A stretch of DNA of 6,802 nt from Chloroflexota bacterium (GTDB taxonomy: Bacteria > Chloroflexota > UBA6077), in contig JAMCTB010000143.1 in NCBI GenBank assembly GCA_023380955.1, forward strand, positions 17,057-23,858. The letters are read 5' to 3'. The position numbers were made by a program, and so were the translations under genes. The notes under the pieces were generated by a model that was not told the DNA's origin, searched no databases, and was given only the letters and a program-made list of their open reading frames with translations. Positions 1-6,606 of this stretch are shown in pieces (the first letter of the stretch is position 1; every line of letters begins with the position of its first letter).

Positions 1-822
1 GTCGGTCACTACTGCCTTGAAGGTAAGGGTATCGCCCGCGAAGACCGGGCTCAGAAAGACCGTGGAAAGCCATCCGGTGGTATACCAGGAGGGGCCGAAG
101 AAGCTGCCCATCATCTCGGAGAGCCAGCAGGCCTCCATCATCCCCTGGGTTACGCATTCCCCGAAGCCGGCGCCTTGGGCTATGCGGATGTCAGTATGGA
201 TGTTATGCCAGTGCCAGTCGGCTCCCGAGAACACCGACATCTGGTCCTGGTGGACCTGCTTCACCATCGGCGGGAGGGGGGTGCCCTGCACCACGTCTCG
301 GCTCGCCATGGCCACCGGCTTGCGGTCCGCGGGCCATACACCCTGGACCTGTCTGGCGGGGGGCTCGGCGCTACGCGCACCCACCTTGATGCCCTCCGGG
401 ATCCGCATCACCTCGGTGCTGCGCTGGCGGACCAGCACCCTTCCATGCTCGTCCCGCGCTTCGGCTTCCAGGACGACGTAGCCCTTGCCCCGCTTGACGT
501 ACTTGTTCACGTACTTCCCGCTGAGGGTGAGGCGGGAGCCGCAGGGAACAGGGCGATGGCACCAGATCTCCTCCTTCTGATGGAGGCCGACCACCAAGTT
601 GGGGTCGTACTTGGAGAGAAACACCACCAGGAGATGCTTGGCTACCAGGGCCGGAGGTGCGACCCGACAACCGAATGGGGTCGCTCCCCCGAAGTACCAT
701 GGGTTGTAGTCGTCCATGGCAAAGGCGAAGCTCTTGATGGCATGATCATCGACCAGCAGCTCGATCGGGCCGAACTCCTCGCCAACCTCCACGGCCTCGT
801 AGACAGGGGTCTTGAGCGACAT
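1..822 (-). CDS. MaoC-like double-hotdog acyl-CoA hydratase/dehydratase-like protein, C-terminus beyond window
   Basis: The minus-strand frame from ATG at 822-820 stays open for 274 codons to base 1, so the C-terminus lies outside the window. The protein starts MSLKTPVYEAVEVGEEF. Two MaoC/hotdog-like segments are visible. The first is at residues 32-57, with D38-x-N40-P41 in the motif DDYNPWYFG. The second is at 198-225, with HNIHTD (N207, H209, D211) followed by a G-x-x-x-T-Q-G-M segment. Such proteins act on CoA thioesters in the cytoplasm, adding or removing water. In the canonical signature D-x-N-P-x-H the first copy has Tyr43 where His is expected, and the second has His204 where Asp is expected, so the exact chemistry is uncertain. 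An AAGGGGG stretch lies about 13 nt upstream of the ATG, which is a rather long spacing. The gene diverges from the lacI-type gene and has its own strong promoter with an operator just downstream. The family call is firm; substrate is unknown. Confidence 0.86.
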   Translation of the reverse strand, partial: MSLKTPVYEAVEVGEEFGPIELLVDDHAIKSFAFAMDDYNPWYFGGATPFGCRVAPPALVAKHLLVVFLSKYDPNLVVGLHQKEEIWCHRPVPCGSRLTLSGKYVNKYVKRGKGYVVLEAEARDEHGRVLVRQRSTEVMRIPEGIKVGARSAEPPARQVQGVWPADRKPVAMASRDVVQGTPLPPMVKQVHQDQMSVFSGADWHWHNIHTDIRIAQGAGFGECVTQGMMEACWLSEMMGSFFGPSWYTTGWLSTVFLSPVFAGDTLTFKAVVTD

Positions 823-840
823 CTGTTTTCTGCTTCCCCC

Positions 841-869
841 TTGACTTCTGGATGCCATCCGAATAAAAT
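841..869 (+). promoter_or_regulatory. sigma70-type promoter for the lacI-type gene and possibly the operon
   Basis: TTGACT (841-846), a 17-bp spacer and TAAAAT (864-869) form a good sigma70-like promoter reading right. The predicted start is near 876, giving a leader of about 85 nt before the regulator's ATG at 961. The -10 box overlaps the left half of the operator (865-876), so a bound repressor should block it, implying autoregulation. The 46-bp gap after the regulator shows no clear promoter of its own, so this promoter may also drive the catabolic genes. Confidence 0.65.
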
Positions 870-888
870 CGATTTCGGAAATCGTTTC
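865..888. promoter_or_regulatory. palindromic LacI-family operator between the facing promoters
   Basis: The region holds AAATCGATTT (866-875), a perfect 10-bp palindrome with a central CG, as is typical of LacI-family operators where the hinge helix inserts at a central CpG. Extended by one base each side (865-876) it pairs at all but the outermost position. Overlapping it is CGATTTCGGAAATCG (870-884), a perfect 7-1-7 inverted repeat. Half-sites of the form AAATC/GATTT thus occur three times in about 20 bp (865-870, 871-876, 878-883). The site overlaps the rightward -10 box and the predicted leftward start. That the adjacent LacI protein binds here is inferred from position and motif type. 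Confidence 0.72.
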
Positions 889-895
889 GCCGCGC

Positions 896-924
896 ATAAT
901 AACAACCGGAAGGTAGCATGTCAA
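896..924 (-). promoter_or_regulatory. sigma70-type promoter for the MaoC-like gene
   Basis: Read on the minus strand, TTGACA (924-919) is followed by exactly 17 bp and then TATTAT (901-896). This is a consensus -35 box and a near-consensus -10 box. The predicted start of transcription is near 889, leaving a leader of about 67 nt before the ATG at 822. The palindromic operator (865-888) covers roughly +1 to +25, a position suited to repression. Confidence 0.8.
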
Positions 925-960
925 GAGTCCCGATCTCAGAGAGTCCACCTATCCGATACT

Positions 961-2079
961 ATGAGGGTGATGAGTTCGGTGCGTAGTAGTCATCGGCGCG
1001 TTACCATCCAAGATGTTGCCCGTGCGTGTGAAGTCGCACCCTCCACCGTGTCCAATGCCCTCTCCGGCAAAGCCCACGTCAGCGAGGAAACCCGCAGCCG
1101 CATCGCCGAGGTCGCGCAGCAGATGGGCTACCGACCCTCGGCGGTGGCCCGCAGCCTCCGCATGCAACGGTCCTGGTCCATCGGGCTGCTGATCGGCGAC
1201 ATCACCAACCCCTTCTTCCCTGAACTGGTACGGGGGGTGGAGGATGTAGCGGCTGCCGAGCAATGCGACCTGATCCTCTGCAACACCGACTATAGCCCCG
1301 AAAAGGAGGCCTCCTACATCCAACTGCTTCTGGACAAGCAGGTGGACGGGCTGATTCTCGCCTCTCAGCAGTCCGACAGCGAGGCAGTGGTGCAGCTGCA
1401 GCAGCAGGGCGTGCCCTTTGTGCTGGTCAACCGGCGGCACCACCTGGTGCAGGCCAACTATGTGGGGCTCGACAACAGAGGGGGAATCGCCAGCACCATC
1501 AACCATCTTGTGGGGCTCGGGCACCGACGCATCGCCCTGCTTCGTGGGCCTGCGGACTCGAAGTCCACGGCGGCGGAGGAGCGCTATCACGGCTACCTGG
1601 CAGCCCTGAAAACCCATGGACTGGCGCTAGACCCTGATATAGTGATCGAGAGCGACTACACCATGGCCGCTGGCTATCAGGCGGCCCAGAGGCTAGTCGC
1701 CCTGCCCGATCCCCCAACGTCGGCCATCTGCACCAGCGATGTCATGGCTTTGGGAGCCATCGACGGGTTCCTGGAGCGGGGCTGGCGAGTTCCGGAAGAC
1801 GTCTCGGTGATCGGCTGGGACGACATCTTCGTGTCCTCTCTGCGCTTCATAGGACTGACCTCAGTGAGACAGGACAAACGGGAGATGGGGTCCACGGCTG
1901 CCAGGCTGCTGCTCAAACAGGTCCGAGCCAAGCGCCAGCGGCGAGCACAGGAGGTAATCCTCGTGCCCGAATTGATGGTGCGCAGAACCACCGCGCCGGC
2001 CAGGCAAAGCGGGCCGAGGCCATCGAAGTCGGAAGAGCTGACTGGAACGACGGTGCCGCTTCCTTCTCCTCAACTGTAA
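961..2079 (+). CDS. LacI-family transcriptional regulator
   Basis: A 372-residue DNA-binding repressor of the LacI/GalR type. The helix-turn-helix is at residues 14-36 (VTIQDVARACEVAPSTVSNA), followed by the hinge helix at 59-67 (PSAVARSLR) with the Leu that contacts the operator centre. The sugar-binding-like effector domain starts near 72 and carries IGDITNPFF (78-86), SDVMALGA (259-266) and VIGWDDI (283-289). This domain usually binds a small sugar or related metabolite. About 30 Pro/Ser/Thr-rich residues trail the last conserved segment. The start is uncertain: ATG 961, ATG 970 and GTG 979 are in frame, none has an ideal ribosome site, and all keep the helix-turn-helix. The frame is open far upstream, but that part is antisense to the MaoC-like gene. 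It is divergent from that gene and 46 bp before the CoA-transferase gene, so it probably controls both sides. Confidence 0.93.
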   Translation: MRVMSSVRSSHRRVTIQDVARACEVAPSTVSNALSGKAHVSEETRSRIAEVAQQMGYRPSAVARSLRMQRSWSIGLLIGDITNPFFPELVRGVEDVAAAEQCDLILCNTDYSPEKEASYIQLLLDKQVDGLILASQQSDSEAVVQLQQQGVPFVLVNRRHHLVQANYVGLDNRGGIASTINHLVGLGHRRIALLRGPADSKSTAAEERYHGYLAALKTHGLALDPDIVIESDYTMAAGYQAAQRLVALPDPPTSAICTSDVMALGAIDGFLERGWRVPEDVSVIGWDDIFVSSLRFIGLTSVRQDKREMGSTAARLLLKQVRAKRQRRAQEVILVPELMVRRTTAPARQSGPRPSKSEELTGTTVPLPSPQL

Positions 2080-2112
2080 GGTAATCGAGCCTCGCCACTC
2101 TGTGGGGCGACT

Positions 2113-2119
2113 GGGAGGT
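2113..2119 (+). promoter_or_regulatory. ribosome binding site that sets the CoA-transferase start
   Basis: GGGAGGT lies 6 nt before GTG 2126. An in-frame GTG at 2102 lies upstream of this site and lacks one of its own, so 2126 is the better start. Confidence 0.75.
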
Positions 2120-2125
2120 ACTAGC

Positions 2126-3316
2126 GTGAGCGGCCCCTTGGACGGCATCAAGGTGCTGGATCTTTCGCGTTTCATAGCTGGCCCCCACTGCGGGATGCTC
2201 CTCGGCGACCTCGGGTCGGAGGTGGTTAAGGTGGAACGGCCCAACGGCGGGGAGGAAGGCAGGCTCCCACCCCCGACCATCAACGGAGAGAGCATCTACG
2301 TGATGGTCTACAACCGCAACAAGCGGGGGATCACCCTCAACTTCCGCGATTCCCGAGCTCAAGCACTGCTGCGTGAGCTTGCCAGACACGCCGACGTGCT
2401 GATCGAGAACTTCCGGCCAGGCACTATGGAACAGATGGGGTGCAGCTGGGAGGTTCTGCACGAGACCAACCCTAGACTTATCATGGCCCGCATCTCCGGT
2501 TTCGGCCAGGATGGACCCTATGCTCAGCAGCCTTGCTTCGACGTGGTCGGACAGGCGATGAGTGGATTGATGGAGATGACCGGCCAGCCAGGCGGACCTC
2601 CTACCATGGCGGGCAGCTTCATCGTCGACTACTGTAGCGCCCTCTACGCCACCATCGGAGTGATGGGCGCTCTGCAGCATCGTGAAAGGACCGGCCGCGG
2701 GCAGGTAGTCGACGTGGCCCTCCTGGACAGCGCCGTGTCTCTGCTGATGACCGCCATACCGGAGTATCTGCTGCTGGGTCAGTTGGCCACCAGGACGGGG
2801 AACCGGGATCGCTACGTAGCGCCTGCGAATACCTATCGCGCCAGCGACGGGACGTGGGTCGTGGTGGTGGGGGGAAGTGTCGCCCATTTCCCCCGCTTGG
2901 TGCGCGGGTTGGAGATGGAGGAACTGCTGCAGGATCCCCGGTTCTTCACCCTCGAAGCGCGGCTCGGGCATGTGGAGGAGATCGAGAGTGTGGTGGCCGG
3001 CTGGGTGGGGCGCAGAACGGCCGACGAAGTCGTGGCGGCCATGGAGGAGGCAGGCATTCCCTGCACCAAAGTGGCTACCATCGCCGACGTCGTGGCAAAC
3101 CCCCAGCTAAAGCACCGACGGCAAATCGTAGAGACCGAACACCCCACGGCAGGGAGGGTCCCGATGCAGGGCATAACCATACAGTACTCGGAGACCAAAG
3201 CCGAGATACGACGGCCAGCACCCACACTGGGACAGCATAACGAGGAAGTGCTGTCCCAGTGGCTGGGCTACAGTTCGGAGAAGGTAGCCCAGTTGAGGGC
3301 CGAGGGAGTGATCTGA
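2126..3316 (+). CDS. CaiB/BaiF family (type III) CoA-transferase
   Basis: A 396-residue cytoplasmic enzyme, normal length for the family, which moves CoA between acyl-CoA and a free carboxylate through an aspartyl-CoA intermediate; some members are racemases. It opens with GPLDGIKVLDLSRFIAGP and the GDLGSEVVKVE segment, then YNRNKRGITLNF, DVLIENFRPGTMEQMG, SGFGQDGPY, and REs TGRGQ-type signature at HRERTGRGQVVDVALLD. The likely catalytic Asp is D168 in FIVDYCSALYA, matching Asp169 of formyl-CoA transferase and CaiB. The C-terminal part keeps the usual GIPCTKV and DVVANPQL motifs. GTG start at 2126 is chosen on its ribosome site. Its TGA (3314-3316) overlaps the ATG of the E2 gene, so translation is likely coupled. 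Donor and acceptor acids cannot be read from sequence; the acyl-CoA made by the downstream dehydrogenase is a plausible donor. Confidence 0.92.
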   Translation: MSGPLDGIKVLDLSRFIAGPHCGMLLGDLGSEVVKVERPNGGEEGRLPPPTINGESIYVMVYNRNKRGITLNFRDSRAQALLRELARHADVLIENFRPGTMEQMGCSWEVLHETNPRLIMARISGFGQDGPYAQQPCFDVVGQAMSGLMEMTGQPGGPPTMAGSFIVDYCSALYATIGVMGALQHRERTGRGQVVDVALLDSAVSLLMTAIPEYLLLGQLATRTGNRDRYVAPANTYRASDGTWVVVVGGSVAHFPRLVRGLEMEELLQDPRFFTLEARLGHVEEIESVVAGWVGRRTADEVVAAMEEAGIPCTKVATIADVVANPQLKHRRQIVETEHPTAGRVPMQGITIQYSETKAEIRRPAPTLGQHNEEVLSQWLGYSSEKVAQLRAEGVI

Positions 3317-4482
3317 TGGCGCAGCAACTTCGCATGCCCAGGCTGTCTCTAGCGATGACCGAGGGGCGAATCGTTGAGTGGCTGAAGAAGGAAGGTGATC
3401 CAGTCGAGAAGGGAGAGGCTGTCGCCAACATCGAGAGCGACAAGTCCGTCGTTGCGCTGGAAGCCCCAGCCTCTGGAGTCCTCAGGAAGGTGCTGGTGCC
3501 GGCAGGGGCTGATGCTGTGGTGGACACTCCCCTGGCAATCCTGGCGGCCCGGGACGAGGACATCCAGGGGCTGCTCTCAGAATCGGCAGGGAAAAGGGAG
3601 GCTGAACACGCGAGGGAGTCCGCTCCTGGAATGGCTGCCGGCCCTGCATCCCTCGCGCCAGGCAGGCGCCCGATGGTTTCCCCTGTTGCCAGGCGGCTGG
3701 CTCAGCAGTTGGGCGTGGATCTATCCGGGGTGGCTGGAACCGGTCCTGGCGGCCTGGTGACCGAGAAGGACGTACGTACCTTCGCGGAAAGCAGCGCGGC
3801 GACCCCACCAGAGGTCGAGACCGACGACGACACGACGGTGATCCCACTCACAGGGGTGCGCCGCCGGATTGCTGAGCGGCTCTCCCTGAGCCGGCTCTCG
3901 GCTGCCGACGTGACGACCGTGGCAGATGTGGATATGACGGAGGTGGCCAGGGTCCGCAAGGAGAAAGGGGCCTCCTACACTGCCTACGTGGTTTGGGCGG
4001 TCGGCCAGGCTCTGCGGGACTACCCCACGATGAACAGCTGGTTTGTCGACGACCGCATCCACCAGAAGAAACGAATTCACATAGGAGTAGCCGCGGCCCT
4101 GGATCAGGGGCAGGGCTTGGTGGTACCAGTGGTTCGTTCGGCGGACGGCAAGGGCGTGGAGGATGTCTCTCGGGAGATAGACGACCTGGCGGCCAAGGCC
4201 AGGGGCGGGCAGCTAGCACCGGAGGAGATGACAGGAAGCACCTTCACGGTAACCAACTCCGGCGGCTTCGGCTCCCTTTTCTTCACCCCCATCATCAACC
4301 AGCCGGAGATCGCCATTCTCGGTATGGGAAAGGTGGCTGACACCCCGGTGGTTCGGGATGGAGAGATCGTCGTTCGCAAGGTGATGTATCTCGCTCTATC
4401 CTACGACCATCGAGTAGTAGACGGCTCTACCGCGGTGCAGTTTCTCCAGGCCGTCCGACGGCGGCTGGAGCAGCCTGAATAG
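3316..4482 (+). CDS. Dihydrolipoamide acyltransferase (E2) of a 2-oxoacid dehydrogenase complex
   Basis: A 388-residue E2 core subunit that takes the acyl group from E1 on its lipoyl arm and passes it to CoA. Domains in order: one lipoyl domain (about 4-80) with the lipoylated Lys at K43 in ESDKSVV; an Ala/Gly/Pro-containing linker (about 85-118); a peripheral subunit-binding domain (about 120-156, from MVSPVARRLA to GGLVTEKDV); and the catalytic acyltransferase domain (about 175-388). The catalytic domain has STFTVTNSGGFGS and the active-site motif DHRVVDG with H365 and D369. A single lipoyl domain is common in bacterial acetoin and branched-chain complexes. ATG 3316 has GAGGGAG (3302-3308) 7 nt upstream and overlaps the preceding TGA; the frame is open 19 codons earlier but that stretch is inside the CoA-transferase gene. 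Which acyl group is transferred is not determined by these motifs. Confidence 0.94.
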   Translation: MAQQLRMPRLSLAMTEGRIVEWLKKEGDPVEKGEAVANIESDKSVVALEAPASGVLRKVLVPAGADAVVDTPLAILAARDEDIQGLLSESAGKREAEHARESAPGMAAGPASLAPGRRPMVSPVARRLAQQLGVDLSGVAGTGPGGLVTEKDVRTFAESSAATPPEVETDDDTTVIPLTGVRRRIAERLSLSRLSAADVTTVADVDMTEVARVRKEKGASYTAYVVWAVGQALRDYPTMNSWFVDDRIHQKKRIHIGVAAALDQGQGLVVPVVRSADGKGVEDVSREIDDLAAKARGGQLAPEEMTGSTFTVTNSGGFGSLFFTPIINQPEIAILGMGKVADTPVVRDGEIVVRKVMYLALSYDHRVVDGSTAVQFLQAVRRRLEQPE

Positions 4483-4495
4483 AGGAGGCTAGGGT

Positions 4496-5506
4496 ATGGT
4501 CTACGGCGAACGGCTTGCAGATCAGGATCTCATCCAGATGTATCGATGGATGGTGCTCACCCGGGTCTTCGAGGATCGGGTGTGCGGCGGCTGGGGCAAA
4601 GGCGGAATCGTGGAGCTTCCCCATGGAAGCCAGGGGCAGGAAGCCATCGCCGTCGGTTCCTGCTACGGCCTTCGGCCGGGGGACCAGGTGCTGCCCTCCC
4701 TCCGGGGCCGCGGCATCTTCCTGATACGGGGAGTTTCCGTGCGAGTTCAGATGGCGGGTGTCTATGGCAAGGCCACGGGCCCTACCAGGAGCAAGGCGAC
4801 CGCCCACCACATGGGCGATCCCAAGAACGGCATACTGCTGGGAAGCGGCATCATCGGCGCTTCTATCACGGTGGCGGTGGGAGCCGCCCTTGGGCTGAAG
4901 CTGCAGAAGAGTGACAACATCGTGGTGGACTACTTTGGGGACGGTGGCGCCCAGCGGGGCGACGCTCACGAGGGACTCAACTTCGCCGGGGCTTTGAAGC
5001 TGCCTATCGTCTTCATCCTGGAAAACAACGGCTATGCGGAGTACACCCCCCTCTCCAAGCACTTCGGTGGCAGCGAGTTCGCGTCTCGCGCCCAGGGTTA
5101 CGGCTTCCCAGGCTATCGCGTCGACGGCAACGACGTCTTCGCCGTCTACGAGGCGGTGCAGGAGGCAGCAGCCAGGGCGAGGGCTGGCGAGGGGCCGACC
5201 CTACTGGAATGCGTGACCTATCGATATCGGAACCACTGCGAGATCGAGCCGCCCGACAGCTATCGGGACCCGGCGGAGATCGAGGAGTGGAGGACCAAGG
5301 ATCCCATCGGTCGGTTGCAGGCGAAAATGGTGAAGCGAGGGATCCTCGACCAGCCGTTGATCCAGAAGATGCAGGACGAAGCCGTCGCGGAAGTGGAGGA
5401 CGCGGTCAAGTTCGCCGAAGAGAGTCCCTTCCCGGAGGTCGAAGAGATCTACACCGACGTGTACGCCCCCGAAAGCCCGGAGCTAGTGGTCGGGAGAAGA
5501 TCATGA
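4496..5506 (+). CDS. ThDP-dependent 2-oxoacid (or acetoin-type) dehydrogenase E1, alpha subunit
   Basis: A 336-residue E1 alpha subunit. With E1 beta it would decarboxylate a 2-oxo acid, or cleave an alpha-hydroxyketone, on thiamine diphosphate and acylate the E2 lipoyl arm. The ThDP/Mg motif is clear: G148-D149-G150, then N177-N178 in LENNGYAEYTP, a segment that resembles AcoA-type and pyruvate E1 alpha chains. The segment YRYRNHCEIEPPDSYRDP corresponds to the conserved phosphorylation-loop region (usually R-x-G-H). The loop usually reading Y-R-x-H-G here reads L69-R-G-R72-G, so the customary His is Arg; H104-H105-M106 matches the usual S-M-H-M. AGGAGG (4483-4488) lies 7 nt before ATG 4496, only 13 bp after the E2 stop. 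The stop overlaps the E1 beta start. Family assignment is firm; substrate class is open. Confidence 0.93.
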   Translation: MVYGERLADQDLIQMYRWMVLTRVFEDRVCGGWGKGGIVELPHGSQGQEAIAVGSCYGLRPGDQVLPSLRGRGIFLIRGVSVRVQMAGVYGKATGPTRSKATAHHMGDPKNGILLGSGIIGASITVAVGAALGLKLQKSDNIVVDYFGDGGAQRGDAHEGLNFAGALKLPIVFILENNGYAEYTPLSKHFGGSEFASRAQGYGFPGYRVDGNDVFAVYEAVQEAAARARAGEGPTLLECVTYRYRNHCEIEPPDSYRDPAEIEEWRTKDPIGRLQAKMVKRGILDQPLIQKMQDEAVAEVEDAVKFAEESPFPEVEEIYTDVYAPESPELVVGRRS

Positions 5507-6483
5507 GGGAGATTACTTATCGCGAGGCGATCCGAGAGGCCCTGCGCGAAGAGATGCAGCGCGACGAGCGCGTCTTCGTCATGGGCGAGGATGTGGCCGA
5601 CTACGGCGGGGCCTTCAAGGTGACGGAAGGGCTGCTGGCCGAGTTCGGCCCTGACCGTATCTTCGACACCCCCCTCAGCGAGTCGGCCATCGTGGGGGCC
5701 GCCGTAGGGGCATCGCTGATGGGGATGCGACCGGTGGCGGAGTTGATGTTTGCCGACTTTGCCACCATAGGCATGGACGGCATAGTCAACCACGCGGCCA
5801 AGATCAGCTACATGTACGGGGGTGAACTGTCGGCACCCATGGTGCTGCGCATGGCCACCGGGGCAGGGATCCGTTTCGGCGCCCAACACAGCCAGAGCAT
5901 CGAGGCATGGTTGGCCAATGTGCCGGGCCTGACCATCGTCATGCCCGCGACCCCCTACGATGCCAAGGGGCTGCTGAAGGCAGCGATACGAACCCCGAAC
6001 CCGGTGATCTTCCTGGAGCACAAGGGGATGCTCAACAACAAGGGGCCGGTGCCGGAGGAGGAGTACATCGTTCCCATCGGCAAGGCCGACGTCAGGCGAC
6101 CCGGAGAGGATCTGACCATCGTGGCGTCGGGTCTGATGGTGGATCGGTCCCTGGCGGCGGCGAAGCTGCTGGAGAAAGAAGGGCTGAGCGCTGAGGTGAT
6201 AGATCTGCGATCGATCCAACCGCTGGACGAGGACACCATCCTGGAAGCGGTACAGAAGACCAGCCGGCTGGTGATCGTGCACGAGGCGCCGGTACGCGGC
6301 GGGTTCGGAGCCGAGGTCGCGGCCGTGGTGGCCGGCAAGGCGTTCGGATACCTGGATGCGCCGATCCAGCGGGTGGGGGCCCCCTGGGCGCCTGTGCCCT
6401 TCAGCCCTCCTCTGGAGGACGCTTACATTCCGAAAGAGAGTGATATCCTGCGCGCCGCCCGCACGGTGGTGGGTGCCGCCTGA
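5503..6483 (+). CDS. ThDP-dependent 2-oxoacid (or acetoin-type) dehydrogenase E1, beta subunit
   Basis: A 326-residue E1 beta subunit, standard length, partner of the upstream alpha chain. The N-terminal transketolase-type pyrimidine-binding domain starts MREITYREAIREALREEM and holds GEDVADYGG (28-36) and DTPLSESAIVGAA, where E60 is the Glu expected to contact the ThDP aminopyrimidine. H129 in GAQHSQS matches the conserved active-site His of E1 beta. The C-terminal transketolase domain shows VIDLRSIQPLDEDTI, VHEAPVRGGFGAEVA and RVGAPWAPVPFSPPLE. ATG 5503 overlaps the E1 alpha TGA (5504-5506), and GGGAG (5492-5496) lies 6 nt upstream; the frame is open further back to about 5209 but that part lies inside E1 alpha. 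It is the last gene of the tight dehydrogenase cluster, with no E3 gene following directly. Confidence 0.95.
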   Translation: MREITYREAIREALREEMQRDERVFVMGEDVADYGGAFKVTEGLLAEFGPDRIFDTPLSESAIVGAAVGASLMGMRPVAELMFADFATIGMDGIVNHAAKISYMYGGELSAPMVLRMATGAGIRFGAQHSQSIEAWLANVPGLTIVMPATPYDAKGLLKAAIRTPNPVIFLEHKGMLNNKGPVPEEEYIVPIGKADVRRPGEDLTIVASGLMVDRSLAAAKLLEKEGLSAEVIDLRSIQPLDEDTILEAVQKTSRLVIVHEAPVRGGFGAEVAAVVAGKAFGYLDAPIQRVGAPWAPVPFSPPLEDAYIPKESDILRAARTVVGAA

Positions 6484-6503
6484 TCGTAGTAGGGCGGGGG
6501 CGC

Positions 6504-6528
6504 AGGCGCCAGCCGGTGCCCGGCGCCT
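6504..6528 (+). terminator. GC-rich stem-loop after the E1 beta gene, possible attenuator or weak terminator
   Basis: AGGCGCC (6504-6510) and GGCGCCT (6522-6528) form a perfect 7-bp stem with an 11-nt loop, 20 bp after the E1 beta stop. No T run follows, so it is not a standard intrinsic terminator; it may instead stabilise the upstream mRNA or dampen read-through to the kinase gene. A third GGCGCC at 6539-6544 allows an alternative stem with 6522-6527. The rest of the 128-bp gap shows no gene and no convincing promoter. Confidence 0.35.
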
Positions 6529-6600
6529 CACCTTGTTGGGCGCCAGAGTAACCGACTCACGCACGCTCGTGATGCCTTCGTGATTGCGCAGCTGAAAGCA

Positions 6601-6606
6601 GGGAGG
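6601..6606 (+). promoter_or_regulatory. ribosome binding site for the DhaK-family gene
   Basis: GGGAGG lies 5 nt before GTG 6612. It supports the GTG start, which also gives the family's typical N-terminus (KKLINDP). Confidence 0.65.

Noticed and set aside
642..905. 87-codon minus-strand frame starting in the divergent control region
   Set aside because: It overlaps the MaoC-like gene in another frame and starts upstream of that gene's likely transcript start; its product has no recognisable feature.
175..960. Plus-strand open frame that would extend the LacI-family protein by 262 residues
   Set aside because: It is antisense to the MaoC-like coding sequence, crosses both promoters and the operator, and LacI proteins begin just before the helix-turn-helix. 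The extension has no recognisable domain.
949..1617. 222-codon minus-strand frame
   Set aside because: It lies opposite the LacI gene, whose translation is an unmistakable family member; the antisense frame is explained by GC-rich codon composition.
2092..2110. TCGCC/GGCGA hairpin between the regulator and the CoA-transferase gene
   Set aside because: Only a 5-bp stem with a 9-nt loop and no T run, so too weak to call a terminator or an operator.
1913..2971. 352-codon minus-strand frame
   Set aside because: It is antisense to the end of lacI and to the CoA-transferase gene, has no recognisable motif, and would overlap two firm genes.
3259..3315. Upstream in-frame extension of E2
   Set aside because: It lies within the CoA-transferase gene. 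ATG 3316 has a good ribosome site and gives the typical start of a lipoyl domain.
5209..5502. Upstream in-frame extension of E1 beta
   Set aside because: It lies within E1 alpha in another frame and reads as low-complexity Arg/Gly-rich sequence; ATG 5503 gives the standard E1 beta N-terminus.
5449..6564. 371-codon minus-strand frame
   Set aside because: It is entirely opposite the E1 beta gene, which carries all expected conserved residues; the frame shows no domain and no ribosome site was seen for it.
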